Positions 62,551 to 64,000 of a stretch of DNA of 64,000 nt are shown here, piece after piece. Position 1 is the first letter of the stretch, and each line of letters begins with the position of its first letter. The notes beneath the pieces are model-generated. The model saw only the letters and a list, made by a program, of their open reading frames with translations. It did not search any database and was not told the DNA's origin. A program made the translations under genes and the position numbers. Source of the stretch: Dichloromethanomonas sp964477085 (GTDB lineage: Bacteria; Bacillota; Desulfitobacteriia; Desulfitobacteriales; Syntrophobotulaceae); contig CAYZDF010000003.1 of the NCBI GenBank assembly GCA_964477085.1, positions 30,092-94,091 on the forward strand, read 5' to 3'.

Positions 62551-63882
62551 TTGGCTAGACTTTTTGGTACAGATGGAGTAAGAGGAGAAGCAAATAAGGA
62601 GCTTACCCCAGAATTGGCTTTTCGCCTGGGTAAAGCCGGAGCTTATGTCTTAGGCAAGGGTCATGAGAAAGCAAAGATTGTCATCGGAAAAGATACCCGT
62701 ATCTCGGGAGATATGTTGGAAGCTGCCCTGATAGCAGGAATTTGCTCGATGGGAGCAGATGTACTTAAAGTGGGTATCCTTCCTACGCCGGGCATCGCCT
62801 ATTTGACCCGGACGATGAGTGCTAGTGCTGGTGTTGTCATATCTGCCTCTCATAATCCTTATCAGGATAACGGAATTAAATTCTTCGCGGGCAGCGGATT
62901 TAAACTTCCTGACGAGATGGAAGAGCAAATCGAAAAGACTCTTGAGGTATTAGATCATTTGGAGTTGCCTTCAGGTTGTGAAATTGGCCGAATCATTGAA
63001 GTTGAAAACGCTGTTGGCCATTACGCAGAATTCCTGAAGAAGACAGCAGTACCTCTTAATGGCCTTAAAGTGGTTTTGGACTGTGCCAACGGTGCAGTTT
63101 CGGAAGTAGGCCCGAAAGTTCTTACCGAACTTGGGGCTGAGGTTATCCCCTTATTCAATCAACCGGATGGCATCAATATCAACGTGAATTGCGGTTCCAC
63201 CCATCCCGACACTTTAGCGAGAGCGGTATTGGAACATGGTGCGGACATTGGCTTAGCTTGCGACGGGGATGCCGATCGAATTATGGCTGTTGATGAAAAC
63301 GGAAATATCGTCGATGGAGACTTTATCATGGTGATCTGTGCGTTAGCCCTGAAAGAGAAAGGTAAATTGAAGAATGACGCCATTACTGTGACCGTCATGA
63401 GCAATATGGGACTGCATAAAGCACTTAAAGGTGCAGGGATCAAAATCTATGAGACCAAGGTCGGCGACCGTTATGTCATGGAAAAGCTTATGGAATCAGG
63501 TACAGTTCTCGGTGGAGAACAATCCGGACATATTATCTTTCTGGAACACAATACCACCGGAGATGGTCTGTTATCCGGTATTCAACTATTAACGGTATTA
63601 AAAGAAAAAGATCAGAACCTCTCAGCACTTGCAGCTCAGATGCAGAGATTCCCTCAGGTCTTAGTGAACTGCAGGGTTAACGATAAAGACAGAGTGATGA
63701 GTAATGAGGACGTCAATTCTAAGATTCAGGAAGTTCAAGCTAGTCTGGGTGAAGATGGCCGAATATTGGTCAGACCTTCCGGGACAGAACCGCTCGTTCG
63801 GGTGATGCTGGAGGGACCAGACCAGGAAGAACTGCAGAGGCTTGCTGATGATGTGATTGAAGTCATCAAGTTAATTGATTAA
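62551..63882 (+). CDS. glmM: Phosphoglucosamine mutase
   Basis: A 443-residue enzyme converting glucosamine-6-P to glucosamine-1-P. FGTDGVRG at residues 4-11, active-site ISASHNPYQDNGIKFF (phosphoserine about residue 100), metal loop DGDADR and C-terminal RPSGTEPLVRVM. TTG start with GGAAGGGAG upstream. Last gene of the cdaA unit; glmS would be expected beyond the window. Confidence 0.97.
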   Translation: MARLFGTDGVRGEANKELTPELAFRLGKAGAYVLGKGHEKAKIVIGKDTRISGDMLEAALIAGICSMGADVLKVGILPTPGIAYLTRTMSASAGVVISASHNPYQDNGIKFFAGSGFKLPDEMEEQIEKTLEVLDHLELPSGCEIGRIIEVENAVGHYAEFLKKTAVPLNGLKVVLDCANGAVSEVGPKVLTELGAEVIPLFNQPDGININVNCGSTHPDTLARAVLEHGADIGLACDGDADRIMAVDENGNIVDGDFIMVICALALKEKGKLKNDAITVTVMSNMGLHKALKGAGIKIYETKVGDRYVMEKLMESGTVLGGEQSGHIIFLEHNTTGDGLLSGIQLLTVLKEKDQNLSALAAQMQRFPQVLVNCRVNDKDRVMSNEDVNSKIQEVQASLGEDGRILVRPSGTEPLVRVMLEGPDQEELQRLADDVIEVIKLID

Positions 63883-64000
63883 ACAATTTAAACGCTGTAT
63901 CCTAAAAAAATAAAGATCGAAAAGTAAGTAGCAAAAATTTAAGTATATAACTCAACTTTCCCACTTGGAAAACTTATATTTTTAAATATCTTATAGATAC
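63883..64000. other. Region after glmM, cut by window end
   Basis: AT-rich, no ORF or clear terminator. It may be the leader of a following gene; too short to judge whether a glmS ribozyme lies here. Confidence 0.3.

Noticed and set aside
1..64000. CRISPR arrays, prophage modules and rRNA genes
   Set aside because: No regularly spaced direct repeats with unique spacers, no phage structural genes and no rRNA sequence were seen.

Overview
The window looks like chromosomal DNA from a low-to-mid GC, endospore-forming, anaerobic Firmicute of the Desulfitobacterium/Desulfosporosinus/Dehalobacter type (Peptococcaceae). This is inferred from spoVA genes, tiny YjcZ-like spore peptides, strong AGGAGG-type ribosome binding sites, a giant 2-hydroxyacyl-CoA dehydratase activase, a molybdenum-cofactor operon, a DUF362 ferredoxin protein and DUF5320 proteins. 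Species cannot be fixed from the sequence alone.

Layout. 1-6.7 kb: a 5'-truncated activase, a DUF2087/HTH regulator, a GIY-YIG protein and a zinc-ribbon membrane protein. 7-12.7 kb: arginine biosynthesis (argF, argG, argH) behind a promoter with an ARG-box-like site, then nadE and a HAD 5'-nucleotidase, with a DnaA-box cluster between. 12.7-29 kb: mostly single genes, namely a VanY-like lipoprotein, murC, a stand-alone AMP-binding C-terminal domain, small membrane and zinc-ribbon proteins, a dicluster ferredoxin behind a palindrome, MBL hydrolase, CoA-binding protein, CPBP and PrsW proteases, an MFS exporter, DUF421, a metallophosphoesterase and a diguanylate cyclase.

29-33 kb is a scarred, rearranged region. 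An 808-bp HAD phosphatase segment is duplicated, and both copies carry the same A7 frameshift. Between the copies lie an IS remnant, a YihY fragment, and a secreted-protein gene flanked by 15-bp inverted repeats. A tRNA-Thr(CGT) follows, with a 16-bp copy of its T-arm about 350 bp downstream and an antitoxin remnant between.

33-46 kb is sporulation and envelope accessory DNA. A spoVA2mob-like operon (DUF1657, DUF421, spoVAC, spoVAD, spoVAE, DUF1657) contains a run of mini-hairpins. Then come YjcZ-like spore peptides (two intact, two broken), a RemA/DUF370-like protein, an unrecognised four-gene operon of small membrane proteins behind a perfect palindrome, a DUF5320 pair, a DtxR-type regulator and several gene remnants.

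46-64 kb returns to a conserved backbone: a CWB2/CAP cell-wall protein; a Moco-type riboswitch followed by moeA, a moeA-like gene, moaA, moaC, mog and mobB; tatA; an acetolactate-synthase-like ThDP enzyme behind a double palindromic operator; DUF362, MazG, and finally cdaA-cdaR-FAD dehydrogenase-glmM, which links c-di-AMP synthesis to cell-wall precursor supply.

The best candidates for something undescribed are the four-gene membrane operon (40.8-42.3 kb), the mini-hairpin array inside the spoVA-like operon, the DUF421-DUF1657 fusion, and the slippery A7 tract shared by the duplicated HAD genes.
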